64,000 nt of DNA from Rhodococcus_F sp040656415 (lineage in GTDB: Bacteria; Actinomycetota; Actinomycetes; Mycobacteriales; Mycobacteriaceae): contig NZ_JBFAMC010000001.1 in assembly GCF_040656415.1 (NCBI RefSeq), positions 1,488,001 to 1,552,000 of the forward strand. The letters are read 5' to 3'. The notes under the pieces were generated by a model. That model saw only the letters and a list, made by a program, of their open reading frames with translations. It was not told where the DNA came from and ran no database searches. The translations under genes and the position numbers were made by a program. Positions 41,347 through 50,331 of this stretch are shown one piece after another. The number at the start of each line of letters is the position of its first letter. Positions within the stretch are counted from its first letter, which is position 1.

Positions 41347-42690
41347 TTATCGGGCGTTGCCGAGCTTAGCGAGGGAGCGCATGACTGGGTAGCCGACAAG
41401 GATGCCCACAGACCCCCACGCAATACCACCGAGTTCCACCGAGCCGATCATCAGAGTCAGGTTCCCGATGCCCGCAACGAGCGCCACCGCGACGACCGTC
41501 AAGTTCACCGGATCGGTGAAGTCGACCTTCGCATCGATCCAGATTCGCACACCCAGGACACCGATCAGTCCATACAGCACAAGAGTTGCGCCGCCGATAA
41601 CGCCACTCGGTACGGTGAACACGAGGGCACCGAATTTCGGCGAGAATGCCAGGACCACCGCAGTCGCAGCGGCAACCCAATAGGCGGCAGTGGAATAGAC
41701 GCGCGTTGCAGCCATCACTCCGATGTTCTCGGCGTACGTGGTGGTGCCGGAACCGCCACCGAACCCTGCGAGTGTGGTCGCCAGCCCGTCTGCGGCCAGC
41801 GCGTCGCCAGTGACGTCGTCGAGCGAACGCCCCGTCATCGCCGCCACCGCCTTGACATGGCCGACGTTCTCTGCGATCAGGACGATGACGACGGGCAGGG
41901 TAAGGGCGATCACCGACCATTCGAACGTCGGCCCCCGCAGCTCGGGGATCCCGAACCAGGCTGCTTCCCGCAGCGCGTCCACTCGCTCCTCGGGTAGTCC
42001 GCCGATCAGGGCAGCGAACACCCAGCCGACGACCACCCCGACCAGGATGCCCAGACGTCCCAGCAGTCCCGGCCCGACGACCGTCGCGAGCAGTATGGAC
42101 AGGAGTGTCACACCCGCTATCAGCGGCTGCGATTGAAACGAATCCACAGCCACGGGAGCGAGGTTGAGACCGATCAGCGCAACTACAGCACCTGTGACCA
42201 CTGGCGGCATGCAGGCGTCTATGACCCGCGAGCCGGCAAGCTTCACCACCAAACCCACCAACAGCAACAGCACGCCGGCCGCGACCACGCCACCGAGTTG
42301 AGCTGCCGCACCCGATCCCTGCGAAGCCGTGAGCGGCGCGATGAACGCGAACGACGACCCGAGATAGCTGGGGATTCGGCCGCGGGTGATCAGCAAGAAC
42401 AGCGCGGTGCCGATGCCAGAGAACAGCAGTGTGGTAGTGACCGGGAACCCGGTGATGGTCGGTACGAGCAGTGTCGCGCCGAACATCGCAACGACGTGCT
42501 GCATGCCGATTCCGATGGTGCGCGGCCAGCTCAGACGCTCTCCGGGAGAAACGACCTCGCCCTCGGTGATCGAGCGGCCGTCTCCGTGCAGCGCCCACCC
42601 GAAAGTTTTCGTGGGGGTGACCTGGTCACCCATTCCGTCCGTGCTCTGCAAATCAACTTCTGCGCGGGAACCGCCGGTTTCTCTCGTCAC
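41347..42690 (-). CDS. nucleobase:cation symporter-2 (uracil/xanthine permease type)
   Basis: A 447-residue NCS2 transporter with 12-14 membrane segments, starting around residue 55 (WPRTIGIGMQHVVAMFGATLLVPTITGF). Family motifs include QHVVAMFGAT, the acidic residue of LIAENVGHVKAVAAMTGRS around 265, and FGGGSGTTTYAENIGVM around 300, the arrangement of UraA-like uracil carriers. Substrate could be uracil or xanthine; the TTTYAEN form favours uracil. The start is uncertain: GTG 42690 is given, ATG 42633 (MGDQVTPTKTFG) is an alternative and neither has a strong RBS. Confidence 0.9.
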   Translation of the reverse strand: MTRETGGSRAEVDLQSTDGMGDQVTPTKTFGWALHGDGRSITEGEVVSPGERLSWPRTIGIGMQHVVAMFGATLLVPTITGFPVTTTLLFSGIGTALFLLITRGRIPSYLGSSFAFIAPLTASQGSGAAAQLGGVVAAGVLLLLVGLVVKLAGSRVIDACMPPVVTGAVVALIGLNLAPVAVDSFQSQPLIAGVTLLSILLATVVGPGLLGRLGILVGVVVGWVFAALIGGLPEERVDALREAAWFGIPELRGPTFEWSVIALTLPVVIVLIAENVGHVKAVAAMTGRSLDDVTGDALAADGLATTLAGFGGGSGTTTYAENIGVMAATRVYSTAAYWVAAATAVVLAFSPKFGALVFTVPSGVIGGATLVLYGLIGVLGVRIWIDAKVDFTDPVNLTVVAVALVAGIGNLTLMIGSVELGGIAWGSVGILVGYPVMRSLAKLGNAR

Positions 42691-42740
42691 AGTTCGCCAA
42701 TAGTAAGGGGAAAGTCAAGAAATCGATGCATCATCGCCGG

Positions 42741-42795
42741 GCACGTCACATTCGGACCGGACCGAGCACGTCATATTCGGACCGGGCACCTCATA
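42741..42795 (+). repeat. GCACGTCAYATTCGGACCGG direct repeats
   Basis: Two 20-base copies (42741-42760 and 42766-42785) differ at one base and are spaced 25 bases start to start; a third partial copy (GCACCTCATA) follows at 42786-42795. They lie in the divergent promoter region between the permease and the acyl-CoA dehydrogenase and could be regulatory direct repeats or slippage products. Confidence 0.7.
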
Positions 42796-42895
42796 GGTCA
42801 TGAATCCCGATCGCCTTGGTCATTCACTGGGAAACTGCTCGACTCTACTGTCGTTAGCGACATACCCTGACAGTTGACTGACATGAGGAGTCGGT

Positions 42896-44038
42896 GTGGA
42901 GCGCACCCTGTTCGAACCGGAGCACCTGCTGTTCCGGGAGTCGTGCCGAAAATTTCTCGCAGAGCACGCCGAGCCGAACCACCAGAGGTGGGAAGAGCAG
43001 AACATCGTCGACCGTAGCTTCTGGGTCGAGGCGGGGAAGCAGGGCCTTCTCGGTATGGCGGTGCCGGAGGAATTCGGTGGCGGAGGAGTGCGTGACTTCC
43101 GGTACAACGCGATCGTCACCGAGGAGATCACCCGGGGCGGATACAGCGGTATCGGATTCACGGTTCACAACGATGTCGTGGCGCCCTACCTGCTCGACCT
43201 GTGCAACGACGAACAGAAGAAGCGCTGGCTCCCCGGTTTCGTCTCGGGTGAACTCATCACTGCGATCGCCATGACGGAACCCGGCACCGGAAGTGATTTG
43301 CAGAGCATCAGCACCCGTGCTGTGCGCGATGGCGACGACTGGGTCCTCAACGGTTCGAAGACCTTCATCACGAACGGAATCAACGCCGACTTGGTGATCG
43401 TGGTTGCCTGCACCGATCCGGACAAGGGCGCGCAGGGATTCAGCCTCCTCGTAGTCGAACGGGGCATGCCGGGCTTCGAGCGGGGCCGCAATCTCGACAA
43501 GATCGGCATGAAGGCGCAGGACACCGCAGAACTGAACTTCACCGATGTCCGGGTTCCCGCAGCCAACCTCCTCGGCGAGGAGGGAATGGGTTTCCTCTAT
43601 CTGATGAAGAACCTTCCCCAGGAGAGGCTGTCGATCGCCGTTGTGGCAGCAGCCTCGATGGAATCGGTGCTGGACATGACCATCCAGTACTGCCGTGACC
43701 GGAAGGCTTTCGGCAGGTCGATCGGTAGTTTTCAGAACACCAGGTTCGTGCTTGCCGAACTGGCCACTGAGACGACGGCGGCTCGTGTCCTCGTCGACAA
43801 GTTCATCGAGATGCTCAACGACGAGAAATTGTCGGTGCAGGAAGCAGCGATGGCGAAGTGGTGGACCACCGAGGCGCAAGTCAAATTGATCGATCGTTGC
43901 CTGCAACTCCACGGGGGCTACGGCTACATGAAGGAATACCCAATCGCCAAGGCATACATGGACTCTCGGGTCCAGACCATCTACGGCGGTACGACGGAGA
44001 TCATGAAGGAGATCATCGGGCGCGGCCTCAATCTCTGA
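42896..44038 (+). CDS. acyl-CoA dehydrogenase (FadE20/long-chain type)
   Basis: A 380-residue flavoenzyme of fatty-acid or branched-chain acyl-CoA oxidation. Visible marks are AMTEPGTGSDLQSI (FAD-binding), GSKTFITNG, the DRKAFGRSIGSFQ block, QLHGGYGYMKEYP and the C-terminal YGGTTEIMKEIIGR. The usual catalytic Glu of the YEGT motif is Gly here, which is typical of the LCAD/isovaleryl class where the base lies on another helix. It resembles mycobacterial FadE20, which is also found near lexA. GTG 42896 is preceded by GAGGAG. A strong hairpin terminates it. Confidence 0.93.
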   Translation: MERTLFEPEHLLFRESCRKFLAEHAEPNHQRWEEQNIVDRSFWVEAGKQGLLGMAVPEEFGGGGVRDFRYNAIVTEEITRGGYSGIGFTVHNDVVAPYLLDLCNDEQKKRWLPGFVSGELITAIAMTEPGTGSDLQSISTRAVRDGDDWVLNGSKTFITNGINADLVIVVACTDPDKGAQGFSLLVVERGMPGFERGRNLDKIGMKAQDTAELNFTDVRVPAANLLGEEGMGFLYLMKNLPQERLSIAVVAAASMESVLDMTIQYCRDRKAFGRSIGSFQNTRFVLAELATETTAARVLVDKFIEMLNDEKLSVQEAAMAKWWTTEAQVKLIDRCLQLHGGYGYMKEYPIAKAYMDSRVQTIYGGTTEIMKEIIGRGLNL

Positions 44039-44074
44039 CGAGAGGCCGATCTGCGCGCTAGGTGCGCATGCCGA

Positions 44075-44103
44075 AGAGCCCCACGGCGCCGCCGCGGGGC
44101 TCT
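44075..44103. terminator. bidirectional hairpin between the acyl-CoA dehydrogenase gene and lexA
   Basis: AGAGCCCC (44075-44082) and GGGGCTCT (44096-44103) form a perfect 8-bp stem with a GC-rich loop that pairs further. It lies between two convergent genes and ends with TCTCCTGATT, so it can serve both transcripts. Confidence 0.75.
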
Positions 44104-44125
44104 CCTGATTCGCCAGGGCGATCCG

Positions 44126-44857
44126 CTAGATCTTGCGCATGACCGTTACCACTTTGCCGAGAATCAAGGCATCTTCACCGGGTATCGGGTCGAACAGTGG
44201 ATTGTGTGGAGTCAGCCAGACTTCGTTATCGGTGCGCTTGAAGGTCTTGACGGTCGCTTCACCGTCGATCATCGCGGCGACTATGTCGCCGTTCTCCGCC
44301 ACGTTCTGCTGGCGGACCACTACCCAGTCACCGTCGCAGATAGCAGCGTCGACCATGGACTCGCCTACCACCTTCAGGAGGAACAGCGATCCGTGGCCCA
44401 CGAGCTCACGAGGCAAGGGGAACACGTCCTCGATGGATTCTTCGGCCAGGATCGGGCCGCCCGCGGCGATGCGCCCGACGACGGGGACGAATGTAGGTTC
44501 GGGATGCGATTCGTCCCCGGTAGCGGATGTACCTGCGGCGGAACCGATCTCGGCGGGTGAGCCAGTCGCGACACCCACTGCCGTCTCGTCGAGGCCGCGG
44601 ACATCGACTGCGCGGGGACGGTTCGGGTCCCGGCGGACGTAGCCCTTCCTCTCGAGGGTGCGGAGTTGGTGGGCGACAGAGGACGTGGACGTCAGACCGA
44701 CGGCGTCTCCGATTTCTCGGATGCTCGGCGGGTAACCGCGCTCTCTGACGGATGTCTGGATCACCTCGAGGACGCGGCGCTGCCGCTCGGTCAACCCGGC
44801 GGCGGAACCGGCGCTCACGCGTGGAGCCGAACCGTCGGTCGAGCTGTCGTCCGTCAT
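44126..44857 (-). CDS. lexA: SOS repressor LexA
   Basis: LexA represses DNA-damage genes and cleaves itself when RecA filaments form. The 243-residue protein has a winged helix at residues 22-85 (LTERQRRVLEVIQTSVRERGYPPSIREIGDAVGLTSTSSVAHQL) and a Ser/Thr/Gly-rich hinge. The cleavage site is A132-G133 in GRIAAGGPI, and the catalytic pair is S167 (GESM) and K204 (ATVK). All key residues are intact. Two LexA-box-like sites lie in the upstream region shared with the divergent LysM gene, giving autoregulation. Confidence 0.96.
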   Translation of the reverse strand: MTDDSSTDGSAPRVSAGSAAGLTERQRRVLEVIQTSVRERGYPPSIREIGDAVGLTSTSSVAHQLRTLERKGYVRRDPNRPRAVDVRGLDETAVGVATGSPAEIGSAAGTSATGDESHPEPTFVPVVGRIAAGGPILAEESIEDVFPLPRELVGHGSLFLLKVVGESMVDAAICDGDWVVVRQQNVAENGDIVAAMIDGEATVKTFKRTDNEVWLTPHNPLFDPIPGEDALILGKVVTVMRKI

Positions 44858-44954
44858 GGCGAGATGCCTCCGTTTGTATGTGGATGTGCTCGGTGCGGGT
44901 TGCGTGTGACTGCTGTGCCTGGTGACTCGAATCTAGCCCGCCTTCGCCAGAGTT

Positions 44955-44970
44955 TCAAACATCTGTTCGA
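44955..44970. promoter_or_regulatory. LexA box, lexA-proximal
   Basis: TCAAACATCTGTTCGA matches TCGAAC-N4-GTTCGA with one mismatch, about 100 bases before the lexA start in the lexA/LysM-gene divergent region. Confidence 0.75.
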
Positions 44971-45017
44971 CACGAGTCGCGAGGAGAGGAGACATTGCCG
45001 GGGTGGCGTGGTAAGAA

Positions 45018-45033
45018 TCGAACATGTGTTCTT
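45018..45033. promoter_or_regulatory. LexA box, LysM-gene-proximal
   Basis: TCGAACATGTGTTCTT has a perfect left half and a good right half of the LexA operator, about 70 bases before ATG 45104. A further TTCGAACG follows immediately at 45033-45040. Confidence 0.8.
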
Positions 45034-45103
45034 TCGAACGCATGATCGAGTACCGGATGGAAGCTTGGCGAATCGGTGACGGAAACGAGTATCGGAGGTA
45101 GGG

Positions 45104-45613
45104 ATGAGCAACGCAGTCCTCGGCCGGCGGTCGGTCCTCGACCGGCAGTCAGTTCCCCGGTCAGCGCACGTGCGAGGTGCGCGGTCTCGAGCTGTCCGGA
45201 CTTACAGGACCGAGTCTCTTCGTCGCGTCGGTGGCGGTGATTTCCGACGTCCGCCTTCTGGCATCGTCGCGTATCGGTCCGCCCGGGTCGCCGTCTCCTG
45301 CTCCGATGGTGTACGAGAAGACTCCGAGGTCGGCTGGCGGATGGTACTGGCGAGCATCGCGATAACGGCGGCAGTATTTTGCGGACTCGTCGGAGTGGCT
45401 CAGCTTGCGATGGCGGATGGCATCGGTGACACAGTCGAAACGCAGATTGTTCGCGTCCGAGAGGGAGAGAGCCTGGCCAACGTAGCCGCGCGAGTTTCGC
45501 CCGGACTGCCTGCGGCTGAGGTCGTCGAGTACATCAAGGAACTCAACGCAATGTCGAATTCGGCTTTGCATCCAGGACAGAGACTGATCGTCCCTCTGTC
45601 GGCGGCTCCGTGA
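45104..45613 (+). CDS. LysM-domain SOS cell-division protein (ChiZ/Rv2719c- and DivS-like)
   Basis: A 169-residue protein divergent from lexA, the place of M. tuberculosis Rv2719c (ChiZ) and C. glutamicum DivS, which are SOS-induced and block division. A polar, Arg-rich cytoplasmic N-terminus (1-78) precedes one membrane segment (VLASIAITAAVFCGLVGVAQLAM, about 79-102). A C-terminal LysM-type peptidoglycan-binding region (TQIVRVREGESLANVAARVSPGLPAAEVVEYIKELNAMSNSALHPGQRLIVP) completes it. The assignment rests on topology, LysM and context. A LexA box stands directly in front. nrdR follows. Confidence 0.88.
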   Translation: MSNAVLGRRSVLDRQSVPRSAHVRGARSRAVRTYRTESLRRVGGGDFRRPPSGIVAYRSARVAVSCSDGVREDSEVGWRMVLASIAITAAVFCGLVGVAQLAMADGIGDTVETQIVRVREGESLANVAARVSPGLPAAEVVEYIKELNAMSNSALHPGQRLIVPLSAAP

Positions 45614-45671
45614 CGGGCGCAGCGTGAAAGCCTCATCGAGCGGGCGGGTAGTCTCGGAAGCTGTCAGTTCC

Positions 45672-45686
45672 ACCACATCGTGTGGT
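45672..45686. promoter_or_regulatory. perfect inverted repeat upstream of nrdR
   Basis: ACCACA-TCG-TGTGGT is a 15-base perfect palindrome about 100 bases before the nrdR start. It does not match the usual NrdR box closely, so it may be an operator for another factor. Only the symmetry is seen. Confidence 0.4.
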
Positions 45687-45788
45687 CGCTTCGGGATCGT
45701 GCATCCGCAGAGTGAACCGGTATTCGTCGGTTCGCCACCGGGGGAAGCGAACTGTTGCGACCGCGAAGGCTACGACGAAGGATTCGCC

Positions 45789-46253
45789 ATGCACTGCCCG
45801 TTCTGCCGGCACCCGGATTCACGTGTGGTCGATTCACGAGAAGCAGACGAAGGGCAGGCTATTCGCCGTCGCCGCTCGTGCCCTGAGTGTGGACGACGCT
45901 TCACCACCGTCGAGACCGCGGTCCTGTCGGTCGTGAAACGCAGTGGTGTCACCGAACCGTTCAGTCGGGAGAAGGTCGTGCGGGGTGTGCGTCGCGCCTG
46001 CCAGGGGCGTCAGGTCGACGATGATGCCCTGAATCTTCTTGCCCAACAGGTGGAGGACACCGTCCGCGCATCAGGATCGGCCGAGGTCCCAAGTAATGAG
46101 GTTGGCCTGGCGATTCTGGGTCCGCTCAGGGATCTGGACGAAGTGGCGTACCTACGTTTCGCATCGGTGTACCGGTCGTTCACGTCCGCGGAGGACTTCG
46201 CCCGAGAGATCAAAGAGCTACGCGCACAGCGGGAATCAAGCGAAGACGCCTGA
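45789..46253 (+). CDS. nrdR: transcriptional repressor NrdR
   Basis: NrdR represses ribonucleotide reductase genes when dATP is high. The 154-residue protein has the N-terminal zinc ribbon with C3, C6, C31 and C34 (HCPFC ... SCPEC) and an ATP-cone domain at about 47-137 (VVKRSGVTEPFSREKVVRGVRRACQGR ... RFASVYRSFTSAEDF). Start ATG 45789 is fixed by the strict N-terminal MHCPFC; the 55-codon upstream extension is not family sequence. It sits downstream of the lexA/LysM pair, the conserved order in mycolic-acid bacteria. Confidence 0.96.
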   Translation: MHCPFCRHPDSRVVDSREADEGQAIRRRRSCPECGRRFTTVETAVLSVVKRSGVTEPFSREKVVRGVRRACQGRQVDDDALNLLAQQVEDTVRASGSAEVPSNEVGLAILGPLRDLDEVAYLRFASVYRSFTSAEDFAREIKELRAQRESSEDA

Positions 46254-46298
46254 ACCCCCTGCCATGCGTCGGCGCACTCTCGAAATGGAATCTGCGGG

Positions 46299-49200
46299 TC
46301 AGCGGACTTTCTCCATGGCACTGAGAACTCGCTTTTCCGAGACAGCGAACGGGGTTCCGAAGGTCTGAGCGAATAGGCTGACCCGCAGTTCCTCGATCAT
46401 CCAGCCGATCGCGTCGACCTCGTCCGAATGGTGTCGCTCTTGCGGCAACGTCGACAGTAGACGTTCGTAGCGTGCATACACGCGGTCGAGGATGTCCATC
46501 CCCTTCCGGTCACGTTGCGCGCTTGCCGGCAGGGCTTCGAGGCGTGCAGTCGCGGCAGCGAGGTAACGGGGTAGTTCCCGGAGTCGGGACCCGCCCAGCT
46601 CGGCCACGAAGCCGGGGAAGATCAGGGACTGTCGTTGTTCGCGGACGTCGTCGGCGGCCTCGCCGCTGGTGCGCTCCAAGACTCCTGCGAGGCGGTGATC
46701 CGCCTCCAGCACCGGCAATATCACTCGGAGCAGCACCGCCACTCCCCGGGCCAACTCCGCTCGTGCAGTAGTCACCAACGTTTCGAACTCTTGCGGTGTG
46801 CGCACCGGTTCGCCGCGTGCGGAGATCAATCGGTCTGCTACGGCGTTACGACAGTCGTCGACGAGTGCGTCCAGGTTGCCGTCAGGGTTTTGCCCGAGCG
46901 CGAGTCGCTGTGCGTTGCTCAGACCGGACGTCACGGTCTTGGTCTGTGTGGGGACCGCGGTGAGCAGCAGTTGGCGCGTGCCTGCACGCATGGCGGCACG
47001 TTGATCGGCAGGCGTGCTGAGGACGCGCACGGCGACACCGTCGCCCTCCGGGACCAGGGAAGGGTAGCCGGTGACTTTCTGACCGCCGAGTTCTCGGGTA
47101 ACGGTGGCTTCGAGTGAGCCGAGGGTGGCCGGGGTCCAGGTGAGTGCGGGTGGCCGCTCCGAACTCGATGCCGCCCTGGCGACTTCCTTCTCCACTCGGG
47201 GAGCGAGCGACTTCCGCAGTGATGCGAGGTCCTTGCCCCGACCCAGCACGGTGTTCTTTTCGTCCACGACGACGAACGTCATACGGAGGTGGTTGGGCAG
47301 CCCGGTGGCGTCGAAGTCCTCAGGGCCTATGCGGCAGGCGCCGAGCCGCGACAACTCACGTGCTATCGCGGTGACGAGTGGTTCGGATCGCGGTGTGACC
47401 GCAGCCAACGCGGCATTCGCGAAGTCAGGAGCTGGAACCACATGGCGTCTGAGGGCTTTGGGGAGCGTCTTGATGAGTGCGGTGACCAACTCGGTCCTCA
47501 TGCCGGGAACGAGCCAGTCGAAGCCCACCGGGCGCAGACCCGACAGCAGAGCGATTGGGATGCGGGCGGTGACGCCGTCGTCCTCGTGACCGGGCTCGAA
47601 CTGATAGGTGAGCGGGAACTGCATGTCCCCTTGGCGCCAGGCATCGGGGTATTCACCACTGAGGACAGCTGCGGACTCGCTGTTGACGACGGTCGACTGT
47701 TCGAACGTGAGAAGGTCGGGTGCGGTGCGCCTGGCGACCTTCCACCAGGAGTCGAAATGGCGGGCGGACACCGCTTCCGGGCCGACACGTTGATCGTAGA
47801 AGTCGTAGAGCGTGTCGTCGTCGACGAGTATGTCGCGCCGGCGGGCGCGGTGCTCAAGTTCTTCCACATCCTCGAGAAGTGCCCTGTTGGCGTGGAAGAA
47901 CTTGTGTTGAGTCCGCCATTCGCCCTGAACCAAAGCATGGCGGATGAACAGCTCCCGGGACACCACGGGGTCGATGGAGCTGTAGTTGACCGCACGCCGG
48001 GCTACGAGCGGGATCCCGTAGAGGGTCACCCGCTCCCAAGCGGCAGCGGTGCCTCTCTTGGATGACCAGTGCGGTTCCGAGTACGTGCGCTTCACCAGAT
48101 GCGGGGCAAGCTTCTCGGCCCACTCGGGTTCGATCCGGGCAGACATCCGCGCCCACAGTCGTGACGTCTCGACCAGTTCCGCGGCCATCACCCATCGTGG
48201 TGGCTTCTTGAACAGACTCGACCCGGGAAAGATGGCGAACCGACTTCCGCGTGCACCGAGGAAGTCGCGCTTGTCACCCTCGCGAAGCCCGATGTGCGAC
48301 AGCAGTCCGGCCAGTACGGACTGATGGACAGCAGCAGAAGTCGCTGGGGCGTCGTTGGTCTCCCAACCGAGTCTACGGGTGATCTGGCGGAGTTGACCGT
48401 GCAGGTCCTGCCATTCGCGTATGCGTAGCCAGTGCAAGAACTCGTTTCGACACATCTTGCGGAACTGGTTGGACGACAACGTGTTCCGCTGCTCTCGCAG
48501 ATACTTCCACAGTTCGAGGAAGGCGAGGAAGTCGGAGTTCTCCACGTTGAACCGGGCGTGCTTCTCGTCAGCGGCCTGCGCGAACTCGGCAGGACGTTCT
48601 CGCACGTCCTGGATCGAGAGAGCAGACACGATGACGAGCACCTCGGACAGGCACCCGTTCCTATTGGCGTCGACGAGCATCCGGGCCATTCGTGGATCTA
48701 CCGGTATCCGAGCAAGTTCGCGACCGACCGAGGTGAGGACGGGGTGTTCGCTCTTGGTCTTGCGCTCGATCGCTCCTAGTTCCTCGAGAAGGCCGATACC
48801 GTCGCGGACGGCTCTCGGGTCTGGTGGTGCGACGAAAGGGAAGGCAGAAACGTCACCGAGGCCGAGTGCCGTCATCTGAAGAATGACGGATGCGAGGTTG
48901 GTTCGCAGGATCTCCGGTTCTGTGAATGCGGGCCGGGCCTCGAAGTCTTCTTCCGAGTAGAGCCGAATGCATATGCCGTCGGCGACGCGGCCGCAGCGTC
49001 CGGAACGCTGGCGGGCGGAAGCCTGGGAGATGGGTTCGATCGGCAGGCGCTGCACCTTCGTACGTACGGAGTACCGGGAGATGCGGGCATTGCCCGGGTC
49101 GACGACGTATCTGATGCCAGGCACCGTGAGCGACGTCTCCGCGACGTTCGTAGACAGCACTACCCTTCGCCCGGTGTGGGGCATGAACACCTTGTGCTGT

Positions 49201-50186
49201 TCCGCGGCGGAGAGGCGTGCGTACAGGGGGACGATCTCGGTTCCCCGCAGCCTCCGGTCGCGCAGGGCGTCGGCGGTGTCGCGGATCTCTCGTTCGCCGG
49301 ACAGGAAGACGAGGATGTCTCCGTCACCCTCGGCGGACAGCTCTTCGACTGCCTCGCACACGGCATCTACCGGGTCACGATCGAATGTCTGCTCACCCAC
49401 ATTCACCGTGAGCGGCCGATAGCGAATCTCGACGGGGAACGTCCTGCCCGAGACCTCGACTATCGGGGCAGGTATCCCGTCGCGGGCGAAGTGTTGCGCG
49501 AATCGCTCAGGATCGATGGTGGCCGACGTGATGATCACCTTGAGATCAGGTCTGCGGGGAAGCAGTTGTCCCAGGTATCCGATGATGAAATCGATGTTGA
49601 GGCTGCGTTCGTGCGCCTCGTCGATGATGAGCGTGTCGTACTGGCGCAACATCTTGTCGCGCTGGATCTCGGCGAGCAGAATGCCGTCGGTCATCAGTTT
49701 GACCATGGTCGTGTCCGAGACCTGGTCGGTGAATCGCACCGTGTATCCGACCGTCTCGCCCAGCTCGCTGTGCAGTTCCTCGGCAATCCGTTCGGCAACG
49801 GTTCTGGCGGCGAGGCGCCGGGGCTGGGTATGGCCGATCAGACCGCGGACCCCACGGCCGAGCTCGAGGCAGATCTTCGGGATCTGTGTCGTCTTGCCCG
49901 ACCCCGTCTCACCTGCGACGATGACAACCTGATGCTCGGAGATCGCGGTCGCGATATCGTCACGCCGCCGGCTCACAGGCAAAACGTCCGGGTATTCGAT
50001 GACTGGAACGTTGGCAAGCCGTTGGGTCAGGCGTGCGCGTGCCGCCGCGATCTCGCCGGAGAGTGAGGCAAGCGCCTCAGGTGTGCGCGCACGATCCAGC
50101 CGCCGGCGAAACCGGTGCTCGTCTCTCAGGGATAGGTCGCCGAGGCTCTTCTTCAGTTCCGATCGGCTCGGTGATGTGGTGGACAT
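46299..50186 (-). CDS. hrpA: ATP-dependent RNA helicase HrpA
   Basis: A 1295-residue DEAH-box helicase. Walker A GETGSGKTT is at residues 92-100, motif Ib TQPRRLAAR at 120-128, DEAH at 189-192, SAT follows, and motif VI is QRSGRCGRV near residue 390. The helicase-associated and OB-type domains follow, then the long HrpA-specific C-terminus (DUF3418-like), making it full-length. In E. coli HrpA processes mRNA and rescues stalled ribosomes. ATG 50186 is the start. It converges on nrdR with 45 bases between. Long open frames on the opposite strand are shadows caused by its high GC third positions. Confidence 0.95.
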   Translation of the reverse strand: MSTTSPSRSELKKSLGDLSLRDEHRFRRRLDRARTPEALASLSGEIAAARARLTQRLANVPVIEYPDVLPVSRRRDDIATAISEHQVVIVAGETGSGKTTQIPKICLELGRGVRGLIGHTQPRRLAARTVAERIAEELHSELGETVGYTVRFTDQVSDTTMVKLMTDGILLAEIQRDKMLRQYDTLIIDEAHERSLNIDFIIGYLGQLLPRRPDLKVIITSATIDPERFAQHFARDGIPAPIVEVSGRTFPVEIRYRPLTVNVGEQTFDRDPVDAVCEAVEELSAEGDGDILVFLSGEREIRDTADALRDRRLRGTEIVPLYARLSAAEQHKVFMPHTGRRVVLSTNVAETSLTVPGIRYVVDPGNARISRYSVRTKVQRLPIEPISQASARQRSGRCGRVADGICIRLYSEEDFEARPAFTEPEILRTNLASVILQMTALGLGDVSAFPFVAPPDPRAVRDGIGLLEELGAIERKTKSEHPVLTSVGRELARIPVDPRMARMLVDANRNGCLSEVLVIVSALSIQDVRERPAEFAQAADEKHARFNVENSDFLAFLELWKYLREQRNTLSSNQFRKMCRNEFLHWLRIREWQDLHGQLRQITRRLGWETNDAPATSAAVHQSVLAGLLSHIGLREGDKRDFLGARGSRFAIFPGSSLFKKPPRWVMAAELVETSRLWARMSARIEPEWAEKLAPHLVKRTYSEPHWSSKRGTAAAWERVTLYGIPLVARRAVNYSSIDPVVSRELFIRHALVQGEWRTQHKFFHANRALLEDVEELEHRARRRDILVDDDTLYDFYDQRVGPEAVSARHFDSWWKVARRTAPDLLTFEQSTVVNSESAAVLSGEYPDAWRQGDMQFPLTYQFEPGHEDDGVTARIPIALLSGLRPVGFDWLVPGMRTELVTALIKTLPKALRRHVVPAPDFANAALAAVTPRSEPLVTAIARELSRLGACRIGPEDFDATGLPNHLRMTFVVVDEKNTVLGRGKDLASLRKSLAPRVEKEVARAASSSERPPALTWTPATLGSLEATVTRELGGQKVTGYPSLVPEGDGVAVRVLSTPADQRAAMRAGTRQLLLTAVPTQTKTVTSGLSNAQRLALGQNPDGNLDALVDDCRNAVADRLISARGEPVRTPQEFETLVTTARAELARGVAVLLRVILPVLEADHRLAGVLERTSGEAADDVREQRQSLIFPGFVAELGGSRLRELPRYLAAATARLEALPASAQRDRKGMDILDRVYARYERLLSTLPQERHHSDEVDAIGWMIEELRVSLFAQTFGTPFAVSEKRVLSAMEKVR

Positions 50187-50331
50187 GCTGGCGACAGCCT
50201 AGCCAACGCCTACCTCGATCCGAGTCGGCAGGGACACCTCGAGAGAGGTTCATCGCAGTTGAAGCGTGCGAACTGCGTGAACTGCGGCAAGTATGGGGGA
50301 GTCCTCGTGTCAACCCAAAAGGAGCGCGAAC

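Noticed and set aside
41366..42598. 410-residue minus-strand frame overlapping the permease gene
   Set aside because: It is the +1 frame of the NCS2 transporter gene; Arg/His-rich with no membrane segments.
47289..48065. 258-residue plus-strand frame antisense to hrpA
   Set aside because: One of many shadows on the strand opposite a 3.9-kb gene.
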